Part shown: positions 27,512 to 35,397 of the stretch, piece by piece | How the letters are laid out: every line of letters begins with the position of its first letter | Numbering within the stretch: the first letter of the stretch is position 1 | From: Algoriphagus sp. | GTDB lineage: Bacteria; Bacteroidota; Bacteroidia; Cytophagales; Cyclobacteriaceae | NCBI GenBank assembly: GCA_018336015.1 | Contig: JAGXQZ010000054.1 | Location: 1-50,437 of the forward strand | Reading direction: 5' to 3' | DNA: 50,437 nt | Notes under the pieces: generated by a model | The model's database searches: none | What the model was told of the DNA's origin: nothing | The model's input: only the letters and a program-made list of their open reading frames with translations | Made by a program: the position numbers and the translations under genes

Positions 27512-29776
27512 ATGATTACTTCTTTAAAAATTGATTGGAATGATCAATTTTTACCTCTTTTATTAAACCCTTCAGTATCATCAGACTGGCAGGTGATTGA
27601 AGACCTGAAATCCAATCCTCAGATTCGGGTTTGTGATGAAATACAATCTCAAGTTGAAGATTTAATCAAAGGGAACCATCCGGATTTGCAGCTTTCAAAG
27701 GCTGAACTTACTGAAAGAGCCAAGGATTTTTTAAAAAACAGTGACGGAGATAAGTATGGATGTTGGGTCTTTTATCCTTGGAAATATTCCTTAGTCCACC
27801 TTCTCCCCAAGGAAGACTTTATAAAGGTCCGTACACTTCGCAATCACTACAAAATAACACCTTCAGAGCAGCTTGAGCTTTCGAAGAAAAAGATTGGAAT
27901 AATTGGACTCTCGGTAGGCCAAAGTATAGCGCTCACCATGGCTTTGGAACGAAGTTGCGGGGAAATGAGGCTGGCAGATTTTGATACACTCGAGCTCAGT
28001 AATTTGAATCGATTGAAGGCAGGTGTAGCCAGTTTGGGTGTTGAAAAATTGATTATTGCTGCCAGGGAGATTTCTGAGATTGATCCATTCATCAAACTCA
28101 CTCTTTTTAGAGAAGGTATAACGGAAGCAAATATCGACTCATTTCTTCATGATGGAGGTAAATTGGATTTGGTGATTGACGAATGCGATAGCTTTGATAT
28201 CAAGCTGCTAATCAGAGAAAAAGCCAAAGCCGTTCAAATCCCGGTGATGATGGATACATCAGACAGAGGGATGTTGGATGTGGAGCGATTTGATCAGGAG
28301 CCAGAAAGAAAAATATTTCATGGTCTGCTTGGGGAAGTGGACCTCAGCATGATTAAAAATCTGACAATCACTCAGCGGATTGCTTTTGGTTTAAGGATTA
28401 CCGGCTTGGAAACCCTATCTCCCCGAATGAAGGCGTCATTGCTCGAGGTAGGGCAATCTATTTCCTCATGGCCTCAGCTCGCTTCCGGGGTGTTTTTAGG
28501 TGGAGCTTCAGTTGCTCACGTGGGTAGGAAATTATTGCTGGGAGAAGCGGTGAAATCCGGACGTTACTATGTGGATTTTGATGAGTTGATCCCTGTAGAA
28601 GTAGAGGATTTCAAACTCGATACTCCAAGTTTTATCCCTGCCCATTCTGAAGTTTCCATTCCAAATAATGTAATGCCTTCAGCCTATCTGCCCACCAAAG
28701 AGGAAGTCATTCAATTGGTAGAAGCTGCAAACCTTGCCCCGTCAGGAGGAAATGTTCAGCCATGGATTTGGCTTTATGATAAGAAGGGATTACTTCACTT
28801 GATCCATGATCAAGCCAGAAGTCATTCTTTATTGGATTTTAGAGGTACAGGATCTTTAATTGCATTCGGATCAGCTTTGGAAAATCTGAGATTGAAGGCG
28901 GGGAAGATGGGGATAGAGATCGAGGAGGTGATTCAAATCAAAGAATTTGATGAACCCCATATTGCGACTATAAGATTTGTCTCTAAACTGCCACATTCAT
29001 TGCCGATCCCTCATGCAGAATTGGTTGAAGGTTTGGGATTAAGATGTACCAACAGAAAAAACGCAAAGCGTAGAAGGCTGTCTCCTGAACAGATGCAGGC
29101 TGTTTTTTCATTCATTGAAGATTCACAACTATCACTTAAGCATCTTGAGGAAGATGCTGATCTAGAGCAGTTGGCCAAGGTGATTGGAGGAATGGATCGA
29201 ATGAGACTTTTTCATCAACAGGGTTTGGCGGATTTTATCAATGAAGTCAGATGGTCAGATCGTGAAGCTAGGGAGACTAAAGACGGTATTGATATAGCTA
29301 CGTTGGAGTTGTCAGGAGCTGAAAGAGCCGCGATGGGATTGTTGAAGGATCCCAGAACGGTTAAGTTTTTCAGGAAGTTTGTAATGGGCTATGGGCTCAC
29401 CAAAATTTCTCGAGAAACCATTACCACTTCCTCTGCCATGTTTTTGTTGAATGCACTTAGATTCGATGCAACATCTTATTTATCAGCAGGTAAAGTGCTT
29501 CAGCGAATTTGGATATGGGCCAATCTTAATGGCCTGAGTTTTCAGCCAGTAACTGCTTCGTTGTTTATTTTTCACAAAGTGTTGAAGGAAAAAGAGCATG
29601 GTTTTAGTGAAGAGGAGGAGAAGTCGATCAAACAATTGAAGGAATCTTTTGATTTTCTTTTCAATCCTGAAAAGAAAATGGAAGAAATCTTTATGTTTAG
29701 GTTGAATTTCGCTGATAGTCCCACGATGCGAGCGTACCGTAGAGAGGTGCTTGATACCCTTAAATTCCTTGATTGA
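27512..29776 (+). CDS. ThiF (E1-like) adenylyltransferase fused to nitroreductase, Rv1355c type
   Basis: A 754-residue fusion. Residues 1-120 are an uncharacterised N-terminal region. Residues about 127-345 are an E1/ThiF-like domain: nucleotide-binding GLSVG (132-136), ADFDTLELSNLNR (155-167) with the conserved aspartate and arginine, K179, and VIDECD (221-226). No cysteine lies between residues 226 and 395 and no CxxC zinc pair is seen, so it may adenylate a substrate without forming a thioester. Residues about 395-754 are a nitroreductase-like flavoprotein domain starting with APSGGNVQPW (409-418). Such two-domain proteins are annotated as the Rv1355c family; no function is known to me. 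Its TGA shares a base with the next ATG. Confidence 0.85.
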   Translation: MITSLKIDWNDQFLPLLLNPSVSSDWQVIEDLKSNPQIRVCDEIQSQVEDLIKGNHPDLQLSKAELTERAKDFLKNSDGDKYGCWVFYPWKYSLVHLLPKEDFIKVRTLRNHYKITPSEQLELSKKKIGIIGLSVGQSIALTMALERSCGEMRLADFDTLELSNLNRLKAGVASLGVEKLIIAAREISEIDPFIKLTLFREGITEANIDSFLHDGGKLDLVIDECDSFDIKLLIREKAKAVQIPVMMDTSDRGMLDVERFDQEPERKIFHGLLGEVDLSMIKNLTITQRIAFGLRITGLETLSPRMKASLLEVGQSISSWPQLASGVFLGGASVAHVGRKLLLGEAVKSGRYYVDFDELIPVEVEDFKLDTPSFIPAHSEVSIPNNVMPSAYLPTKEEVIQLVEAANLAPSGGNVQPWIWLYDKKGLLHLIHDQARSHSLLDFRGTGSLIAFGSALENLRLKAGKMGIEIEEVIQIKEFDEPHIATIRFVSKLPHSLPIPHAELVEGLGLRCTNRKNAKRRRLSPEQMQAVFSFIEDSQLSLKHLEEDADLEQLAKVIGGMDRMRLFHQQGLADFINEVRWSDREARETKDGIDIATLELSGAERAAMGLLKDPRTVKFFRKFVMGYGLTKISRETITTSSAMFLLNALRFDATSYLSAGKVLQRIWIWANLNGLSFQPVTASLFIFHKVLKEKEHGFSEEEEKSIKQLKESFDFLFNPEKKMEEIFMFRLNFADSPTMRAYRREVLDTLKFLD

Positions 29777-30462
29777 TGTTTAGGTTGATTGCTTTTAAGG
29801 CAATAAATGATCCGATCCGTTGTGGCAAATTTATCGAAGGCCATCGCCAAGTTTTGGAGAGCATAGGTGTGAAAAAAGTAACTTCAGCCAAGGAAGATTG
29901 GGTCAATAATCCAGACGTCATTGTGGTGATAGTTGAATCCGAGGAAGATGGGAAAGTCTATGGTGGAGCCAGGATCCACAAAGCCAACAAGGAGTTTCCC
30001 CTTCCTATGGTTGAAGCCATTGAAGAGTTGGACAGTTCGATAAAGGAGGTAATCAATAAAGACTTGGATGCCGGCACCGGTGAAGTATGTGGCCTCTGGA
30101 ATTCCAGGCAGATTTCAGGTCTTGGAATTGGGGCTATTTTTATGTCAAAGGCCTGTTTGGCTTTGACACCGAAATTAGGTCTCACTTCCCTATATGCGTT
30201 GTTTGCCCCAACTACGGTTAAACTAGGATTAATGATGGGATATGAGATCCTTACTCAGGTGGGAAACAATGGTACCTTTTATTATCCTAAATTAGATTTG
30301 ATTGCAACAGCAATGAAATTGCATGATGCAATTAATCTACCGCTTACCGCACAAGAACATAGAGATTCAATTTTTCAAATTAGAGAGAATGAAAGATTAC
30401 TGATACATGAAGAGTATAGAGGTCATATAGTTAAACTTGAATACACATCTTATTTACAATGA
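29776..30462 (+). CDS. GNAT-like acyltransferase, possible signal synthase
   Basis: A 228-residue soluble protein with the look of a GNAT-fold N-acyltransferase: a beta strand ending in GGARIHK (R66), the acidic GEVCGLW segment (E103), R111, and a GLGIGAIF turn. The order of a G-G-A-R strand followed by a charged strand loosely recalls acyl-homoserine-lactone or N-acyl amino acid synthases, but the spacing differs from LuxI and I cannot assign a product. The ATG at 29776 overlaps the preceding stop (TGATG), and its own stop overlaps the kinase start (ATGA), so it is translated with both. It probably acts with the ThiF-nitroreductase enzyme (inference). Confidence 0.7.
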   Translation: MFRLIAFKAINDPIRCGKFIEGHRQVLESIGVKKVTSAKEDWVNNPDVIVVIVESEEDGKVYGGARIHKANKEFPLPMVEAIEELDSSIKEVINKDLDAGTGEVCGLWNSRQISGLGIGAIFMSKACLALTPKLGLTSLYALFAPTTVKLGLMMGYEILTQVGNNGTFYYPKLDLIATAMKLHDAINLPLTAQEHRDSIFQIRENERLLIHEEYRGHIVKLEYTSYLQ

Positions 30463-32561
30463 AAAAAACTCTTTTATTTTTAACTTTTACACTTATAGTA
30501 GCAGCTTCCTGTACACAAAATAAGAAAGATGATTTTTCATTTATCGGTTGGACTACAAGTGAAGAAATAAATGGTGATGTAAACAATTTATTAAATTTTA
30601 ATGACAGTCAGTTTAATTTATCAAATTCCAGTGACCTTGCCTTAGGTTATTCAGAACAGGACTTTTGGATTAAGTTGGTTTTAAGTAAGCCTGTTAATCC
30701 AAATGAAGAGGTTATTTTGGAGTTTAGTAATCCTATGCTGAATGAGATTCAGATTTACTCTTCAGAGGGCACTCTCTTAAAAGATTTAGGGAGGATAAAT
30801 TTTGAGTGGAATGATAGAGCTACTTTTTTTAATCAATTTAAACTTCCTTCTCATGTAGGACAGACTTTTTATGTTAAAGTAAATAGCTTTGGTAACAATA
30901 ATGTGCCTATCAATCTGGTAGATAGCACGGATGAAAACTGGACATTAGATGAGCGAAATGTCTTTTTTGGGATCTACTTTGGTATTATCCTAGCCATGTT
31001 TATTTACAACATGTTTTTATGGGTTTCTACTAAAGAAAATATCTATGGGCTATATATTTCATACATATTTTTTGTAGGTCTTACTCAAGGGATTTTAGGA
31101 GGATATGTGGATTCCTACTTCTTTCCTGACAATGATTATTTGAAAGAATATAGTTTTTACCTCAGTACAGTGATGGTAAATATTGTGGGTATTTATTATT
31201 CACTTCGTTTTTTGAATATCAAGAAAATGAGTCCCAACATATTTAAAGTTGGACTCACAATTATTGGAGTATATTTCTTCATTTTATTGGCCTTCCTATT
31301 CGATTTCGGAATCGGTCAATTGAAGATCAGATTGCTTCAGATATTCTTAGGCATCGTTCCTTTTTACCTATTGGGAATTTCATTATACAGCCTAAGAAAA
31401 GGCTACAGACCTGCGAAATTTTTCCTTTTCTCCTGGTTCCTTTTGATTTGCAGTATGGTGATATTCCTTCTCAGTGATCTGAATATTCTCCCTCACAATT
31501 TTTTGACGAATTACATCTTCACCATCGGATCAATCTTTGAAGCTTTATTGCTCTCTTTTGCATTGGCAGATAAAATAAATATCCTCAAGAAAGAGAAGGA
31601 AGCTGAGCAAATCGAAAAACTTCGGGTACTCCGGGAAAATGAAGACCTCATCAAAGAGCAGAATACCAAACTTGAAGAGAAGGTAAGGATTCGTACCGAC
31701 GAGCTCGAACAGGCGGTCAGAAACCTCCAAAATACTCAAAGCCAGCTGGTAAGTCAGGAAAAAATGGCTTCCTTAGGACAGCTTACAGCCGGTATTGCGC
31801 ACGAGATTAATAACCCAATCAATTTTGTCAGTTCCAATATCGCGCCTCTCAAAAGAGATATTAAGGATATTATGGAAGTGATTGAATTTTACAGAGCATC
31901 CGCATCAAATGAATTTTCTCCTGAGACCAAGAAAGAAGCCAAAAAACTGGAAGAGGATTTGGAACTGGACTATGTACTGGATGAAGTAGAACAGTTGCTC
32001 AAAGGCATGGAAGATGGTGCAAAGAGAACCGTAGAGATTGTGAAGGGACTTAGGTTATTCTCCAGGGTTGACGAACAGGATATTAAAAAAGTGGATCTTC
32101 ATGACGGGATCAATAGCACGATTATTTTATTGAATAGCTCTATCCCTGGAAAAATCAGAATAGTGCGAGATTATGGCGAACTTCCTATGGTGGAATGCCT
32201 TGCAGGTAAAATCAATCAGGTGTTTATGAATATCATTAACAATGCGGTTCATGCGTTGGCTGATAACTTGGATAAAATCGCAGATCCTGTAATTACGATT
32301 AGAACAAGGGCTTTACCCGATCAGGTAAAAATTGAAATTGAAGATAATGGTCCTGGCATGCCGGAACACGTGAGACAAAGGATTTTTGAACCATTTTTCA
32401 CGACCAAGCCTGTCGGTAAAGGCACCGGTTTGGGGCTTTCTATAGTTTATTCTATTATTGAAAATCACAAGGGTACCCTGGAAGTTGTTACAGAGGAAGG
32501 GCAGGGGACTTCATTTATTATTTCGCTTCCTATCTACCAAAATACCCCAAAGTATGATTGA
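30459..32561 (+). CDS. 7TMR-DISM sensor histidine kinase
   Basis: A 700-residue membrane kinase. An N-terminal signal-like segment ends in C18 (VAASC), then a periplasmic beta-sandwich of the 7TMR-DISMED2 type (about 25-165), seven membrane helices (about 170-375), a coiled coil (about 380-430), a dimerisation domain with H448 in AHEINNP, and an ATPase domain with N-box NIINNAVHA, the DNGPGMP G1 box and GTGLGLS. The DISMED2 domain is thought to bind small ligands. The cysteine could be lipidated, which would be unusual for a kinase, though -3 is Ala rather than Leu. It overlaps the GNAT gene by 4 nt and the hybrid kinase by 8 nt. Confidence 0.9.
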   Translation: MKKTLLFLTFTLIVAASCTQNKKDDFSFIGWTTSEEINGDVNNLLNFNDSQFNLSNSSDLALGYSEQDFWIKLVLSKPVNPNEEVILEFSNPMLNEIQIYSSEGTLLKDLGRINFEWNDRATFFNQFKLPSHVGQTFYVKVNSFGNNNVPINLVDSTDENWTLDERNVFFGIYFGIILAMFIYNMFLWVSTKENIYGLYISYIFFVGLTQGILGGYVDSYFFPDNDYLKEYSFYLSTVMVNIVGIYYSLRFLNIKKMSPNIFKVGLTIIGVYFFILLAFLFDFGIGQLKIRLLQIFLGIVPFYLLGISLYSLRKGYRPAKFFLFSWFLLICSMVIFLLSDLNILPHNFLTNYIFTIGSIFEALLLSFALADKINILKKEKEAEQIEKLRVLRENEDLIKEQNTKLEEKVRIRTDELEQAVRNLQNTQSQLVSQEKMASLGQLTAGIAHEINNPINFVSSNIAPLKRDIKDIMEVIEFYRASASNEFSPETKKEAKKLEEDLELDYVLDEVEQLLKGMEDGAKRTVEIVKGLRLFSRVDEQDIKKVDLHDGINSTIILLNSSIPGKIRIVRDYGELPMVECLAGKINQVFMNIINNAVHALADNLDKIADPVITIRTRALPDQVKIEIEDNGPGMPEHVRQRIFEPFFTTKPVGKGTGLGLSIVYSIIENHKGTLEVVTEEGQGTSFIISLPIYQNTPKYD

Positions 32562-33642
32562 AAATAACATCAACGTACTCTACATCGATGATGAGGACAA
32601 TAACCTCAAGTCTTTTAGAGCTACACTTCGGAAGGACTTTAAGATTTTTACCGCTATCGATGGAGAAGAGGGACTAAGAATCGCTCAAGAAGAAGAGATA
32701 CACGTGGTCATTGCAGACCAGCGTATGCCTGGAATGACGGGTACCGAATTTTTCGAGCGGATGGTGCAGATCAATCCTGATCCCATCCGAATTCTTTTGA
32801 CTGGCTATTCTGATATCGCAAGTGTGATTGATGCGATCAATAAAGGCGAGGTTTATCGATTTATTGACAAACCATGGAACATTGAGCAGATTAAAAACTC
32901 CATTAAAAATGCTGCTGATATCTATTTCATGAGGAGAGAACTCAAAGAAAAGAATCTCAAATTGAAAAAGCTTCATTCCGAGATGAATCAGTTTGTCTAC
33001 AGCTTATCTCATGAACTCAGGGGGCCACTGATGAGTATTTCGGGTGTGTCCAAGCTGGCAAAAATGGAAGTTTCGGATCCCAATGTCTTGGAATATTTTG
33101 AAATGATAGATACCGCCACCGGAAAGCTGGACGACTTTATCTACAAAATGTTGGATTTTTATCGATCTACCAAAATAGATCACAAAGTAACTGAGATCCA
33201 CTTTCAGGATGTGGTAAATCAGCAAATGATTGCCTACCGGGAAAAGTTTGATCTGACACATTTTCATATCGAAGTACAAGTCAATCAAAAAATTCCTTTT
33301 TTCTCAGACGATTCCAAAATCCGGGTGATTTTAAACAACCTTTTCAGCAATGCCGTCCAGTTCCAAAAAAGTCAACCAGGACCAAAGCGAATCAGTCTTA
33401 CAGTAGATGTTTTTGATAATCAGGTAATAATTACTTTGGAAGACAATGGGATTGGAATTGAGGAAAGACATAGAAGTGATGTTTTCAATTTGTTTTCCAG
33501 GGCTACCCAACGAAATGTAGGTACCGGTTTGGGGCTATATATGGTGAAGGAAGCGGTTGAGCAAATGGGAGGGAAAATCCATCTTGAATCACAAATTCAT
33601 GAAGGCACTACCGTCACCGTGACCTTGCCTAGTATGAATTAG
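32554..33642 (+). CDS. Receiver-histidine kinase hybrid
   Basis: A 362-residue soluble protein. An N-terminal receiver (about 1-125) has DDED, phosphorylatable D55 in ADQRMPG, the LTGYSD switch and KPW. A histidine kinase core follows: H153 in SHELRGP, N-box NNLFSNAVQ, G1 DNGIGIE and G2 GTGLGLYM. Being soluble and receiver-first, it is a likely relay acceptor for the 7TMR kinase just upstream. I use the ATG at 32554; the frame extends upstream inside the kinase gene but without signs of a real start. It is the last gene of the operon; its receiver is a close relative of the divergent one at 26857. Confidence 0.9.
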   Translation: MIENNINVLYIDDEDNNLKSFRATLRKDFKIFTAIDGEEGLRIAQEEEIHVVIADQRMPGMTGTEFFERMVQINPDPIRILLTGYSDIASVIDAINKGEVYRFIDKPWNIEQIKNSIKNAADIYFMRRELKEKNLKLKKLHSEMNQFVYSLSHELRGPLMSISGVSKLAKMEVSDPNVLEYFEMIDTATGKLDDFIYKMLDFYRSTKIDHKVTEIHFQDVVNQQMIAYREKFDLTHFHIEVQVNQKIPFFSDDSKIRVILNNLFSNAVQFQKSQPGPKRISLTVDVFDNQVIITLEDNGIGIEERHRSDVFNLFSRATQRNVGTGLGLYMVKEAVEQMGGKIHLESQIHEGTTVTVTLPSMN

Positions 33643-33676
33643 GCTGATGCCTTCCATAAAAGTCGACCTCAGCATG

Positions 33677-33684
33677 TATCTTTG
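33677..33684 (+). promoter_or_regulatory. -7 element of the ppa promoter
   Basis: TATCTTTG is an exact match to TAnnTTTG. A TTC (33652-33654) lies 22 nt upstream in the -33 position, one mismatch from TTG. The leader of about 35 nt contains a small GGC-AAAA-GCC hairpin. Confidence 0.45.
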
Positions 33685-33726
33685 CAGCGGCAAAAGCCGA
33701 TTTTTCACACTTAAAGAATACTAAAA

Positions 33727-34266
33727 ATGATTAATCCTTGGCATGACGTCAACATCGGGAAGGAAGCTCCTGAGTACGTGATGGGTGTTATTGAAATTCC
33801 TAAAGGAAGTAAAGGCAAGTACGAGTTGGATAAGAAGACAGGCATGCTTCTTTTGGATCGCGTCTTATTCTCTGCGGTCCATTATCCGGCAAACTATGGT
33901 TTCATCCCCCAAACATTCTGCGAAGACCATGACCCTCTTGACATCCTGATTATTTCGCAAATTGACATCCCATCCATGACCCTGGTCAAGGCAAAAGTAA
34001 TTGGGGTCATGCGTATGATCGATGGCGGTGAAGCAGATGATAAGATCATCGCGGTAGCAGCCGGTGACCAATCTGTGAACTATATCAATGATATTGAGGA
34101 ATTGCCCCCGCATTTGATGAAGGAAGTTCATCGCTTCTTTGAGGATTACAAGAAGCTGGAAAACAAAGAGGTAATCGTGGAGGATTTTCTCGGGAAAGAT
34201 GAAGCCATGCGTATCATCAATGAGAGTATCGCCATGTACGATCGGAATTTCCGAACAGCCAGATAA
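33727..34266 (+). CDS. ppa: Inorganic pyrophosphatase, family I
   Basis: A 179-residue cytoplasmic enzyme hydrolysing pyrophosphate. Characteristic segments are [15 protein letters not shown] (substrate lysines), the YPANYGFIP motif and the D-x-D-P-x-D metal site in [10 protein letters not shown]. It has its own promoter upstream and a terminator just after the stop, so it is a single-gene unit. Length is typical for bacterial family I enzymes. Confidence 0.96.
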   Translation: MINPWHDVNIGKEAPEYVMGVIEIPKGSKGKYELDKKTGMLLLDRVLFSAVHYPANYGFIPQTFCEDHDPLDILIISQIDIPSMTLVKAKVIGVMRMIDGGEADDKIIAVAAGDQSVNYINDIEELPPHLMKEVHRFFEDYKKLENKEVIVEDFLGKDEAMRIINESIAMYDRNFRTAR

Positions 34267-34272
34267 AGCAAG

Positions 34273-34296
34273 AGCCTGAGAAATCAGGCTTTTTTC
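34273..34296 (+). terminator. ppa terminator, overlapping the end of a convergent gene
   Basis: AGCCTGA-GAAA-TCAGGCT followed by a T-run is a typical intrinsic terminator for ppa. Its right arm also encodes the last codons and the stop of the convergent 34284-34742 gene, so the same bases serve as a hairpin on one strand and coding sequence on the other. Confidence 0.8.
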
Positions 34297-34742
34297 ATTT
34301 TTATTTGGTGCTTTTGCGCTTTCTTTTTAAGGTAATTGACAAATTCAGTGTAAGCTTCGTGCTCATGGTTGGAAATGGAGATTGAATTTTTGTCCTGAAA
34401 GACAATTGTCACTTGGCGAAACTCGCGCTTATTTGCTACTACCGTTTCCTCTTCCCATGCTAAAATTTCAGATACAGGATAGACTTTGGTACTTCCTCTC
34501 AAGGGTAGTTTGATCACCACATGGTCTTTTCCTGCTGAAACAAATCGCCATCCTGCCATCATTTTAACCAAAAGCATCAATACCACCAGAGTGATCAAGG
34601 AAGAGGCTAACAAATAAAACCAAAGTCCAAAGCTACCTTTATAGCTGAAGTCCCTCAGGATGAGCACAAGGCCCGTCAATAGGATTAATACTACTAGGCT
34701 TAAGGAAATGTAAGTGGAGATTTTCGGCTTAATGACGACCAT
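34284..34742 (-). CDS. Small membrane protein, hypothetical
   Basis: A 152-residue protein with two membrane helices (about 10-32 and 40-62) and a C-terminal beta-rich domain of about 85 residues (with YPVSEILAWEEETV) resembling a PH-like membrane-associated domain; the resemblance is weak. Function unknown. The start ATG at 34742 lies inside the end of the upstream gene, overlapping it by 14 nt; a longer frame upstream begins with TTG only. The two are probably one transcript. Confidence 0.6.
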   Translation of the reverse strand: MVVIKPKISTYISLSLVVLILLTGLVLILRDFSYKGSFGLWFYLLASSLITLVVLMLLVKMMAGWRFVSAGKDHVVIKLPLRGSTKVYPVSEILAWEEETVVANKREFRQVTIVFQDKNSISISNHEHEAYTEFVNYLKKKAQKHQIKMKKA

Positions 34743-35334
34743 GCAGGTGTTGAATTTCTTGAAGTTTTGCTTTGGCAAAAGTCTCCAAATCCCTGAAGAA
34801 TGCGAAAAAAATCACTTCAAATTCTGCTTCTTTTTCTCGAAGAAGCGATGTGCTCTCATTCATTTTGGAATCAAATTTTGCCCTCCGGGTCATTCCATTG
34901 AGTGTCCTCTGAATTCCTTCAAGCTCCCGGTAGTGTAAAAGCCAATTTTGGCTTTTCATCCAGTAAAACATCTCTCCAAATCGCAGAGGTAGATCCGGGA
35001 GGTGTTTTTCCACGATGAAATAGGCGTGAGAAGCAAATTCTTCCAAGGAAGTACTGGAATACTTATTCCAATTTTTGGCCAAAAAATAATCAAAGAAGAT
35101 ATCTGTAATCACGCTGGAATAGTGCCTGAATTTGGGTCTGAGATAGCTTTGTCCTGCCTTTACCAAGGGATGCGCATCTGTAAATGAATCGATTTCTCGA
35201 TGAAGCAGAATTCCTGTTTGGATATCCACAGAAAATTGTTGGAGATCCTTTCCCTTAATAAAATCTGCCACAAGGTTGCCAACCAAGATCTCCTCCTGAC
35301 CAAAAGACAAATACGCATGCGCTAGAAAATTCAT
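34729..35334 (-). CDS. ACP phosphodiesterase-like protein (AcpH family)
   Basis: A 201-residue soluble protein with the MNFLAHAYLS opening, the GNLVADFIKG segment and the GILLHREIDSFTDAHP motif (His/Asp metal ligands) of the AcpH family, which in Escherichia coli removes phosphopantetheine from acyl carrier protein. Length fits. It overlaps the following membrane-protein gene by 14 nt and is divergent from the helicase gene. Confidence 0.85.
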   Translation of the reverse strand: MNFLAHAYLSFGQEEILVGNLVADFIKGKDLQQFSVDIQTGILLHREIDSFTDAHPLVKAGQSYLRPKFRHYSSVITDIFFDYFLAKNWNKYSSTSLEEFASHAYFIVEKHLPDLPLRFGEMFYWMKSQNWLLHYRELEGIQRTLNGMTRRAKFDSKMNESTSLLREKEAEFEVIFFAFFRDLETFAKAKLQEIQHLHGRH

Positions 35335-35397
35335 GGGAGTTGTAAAAAGGGAAAACCCTTGGACTTTTGTTTAGTTTGCACCCTAAAATACCGATTG

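Noticed and set aside
35347..35360. AAGGGAAAACCCTT hairpin upstream of the UPF1-type helicase as a terminator or attenuator
   Set aside because: The stem is only 5 bp, there is no adjacent T-run, and it lies in a divergent promoter gap, so it is not supported.
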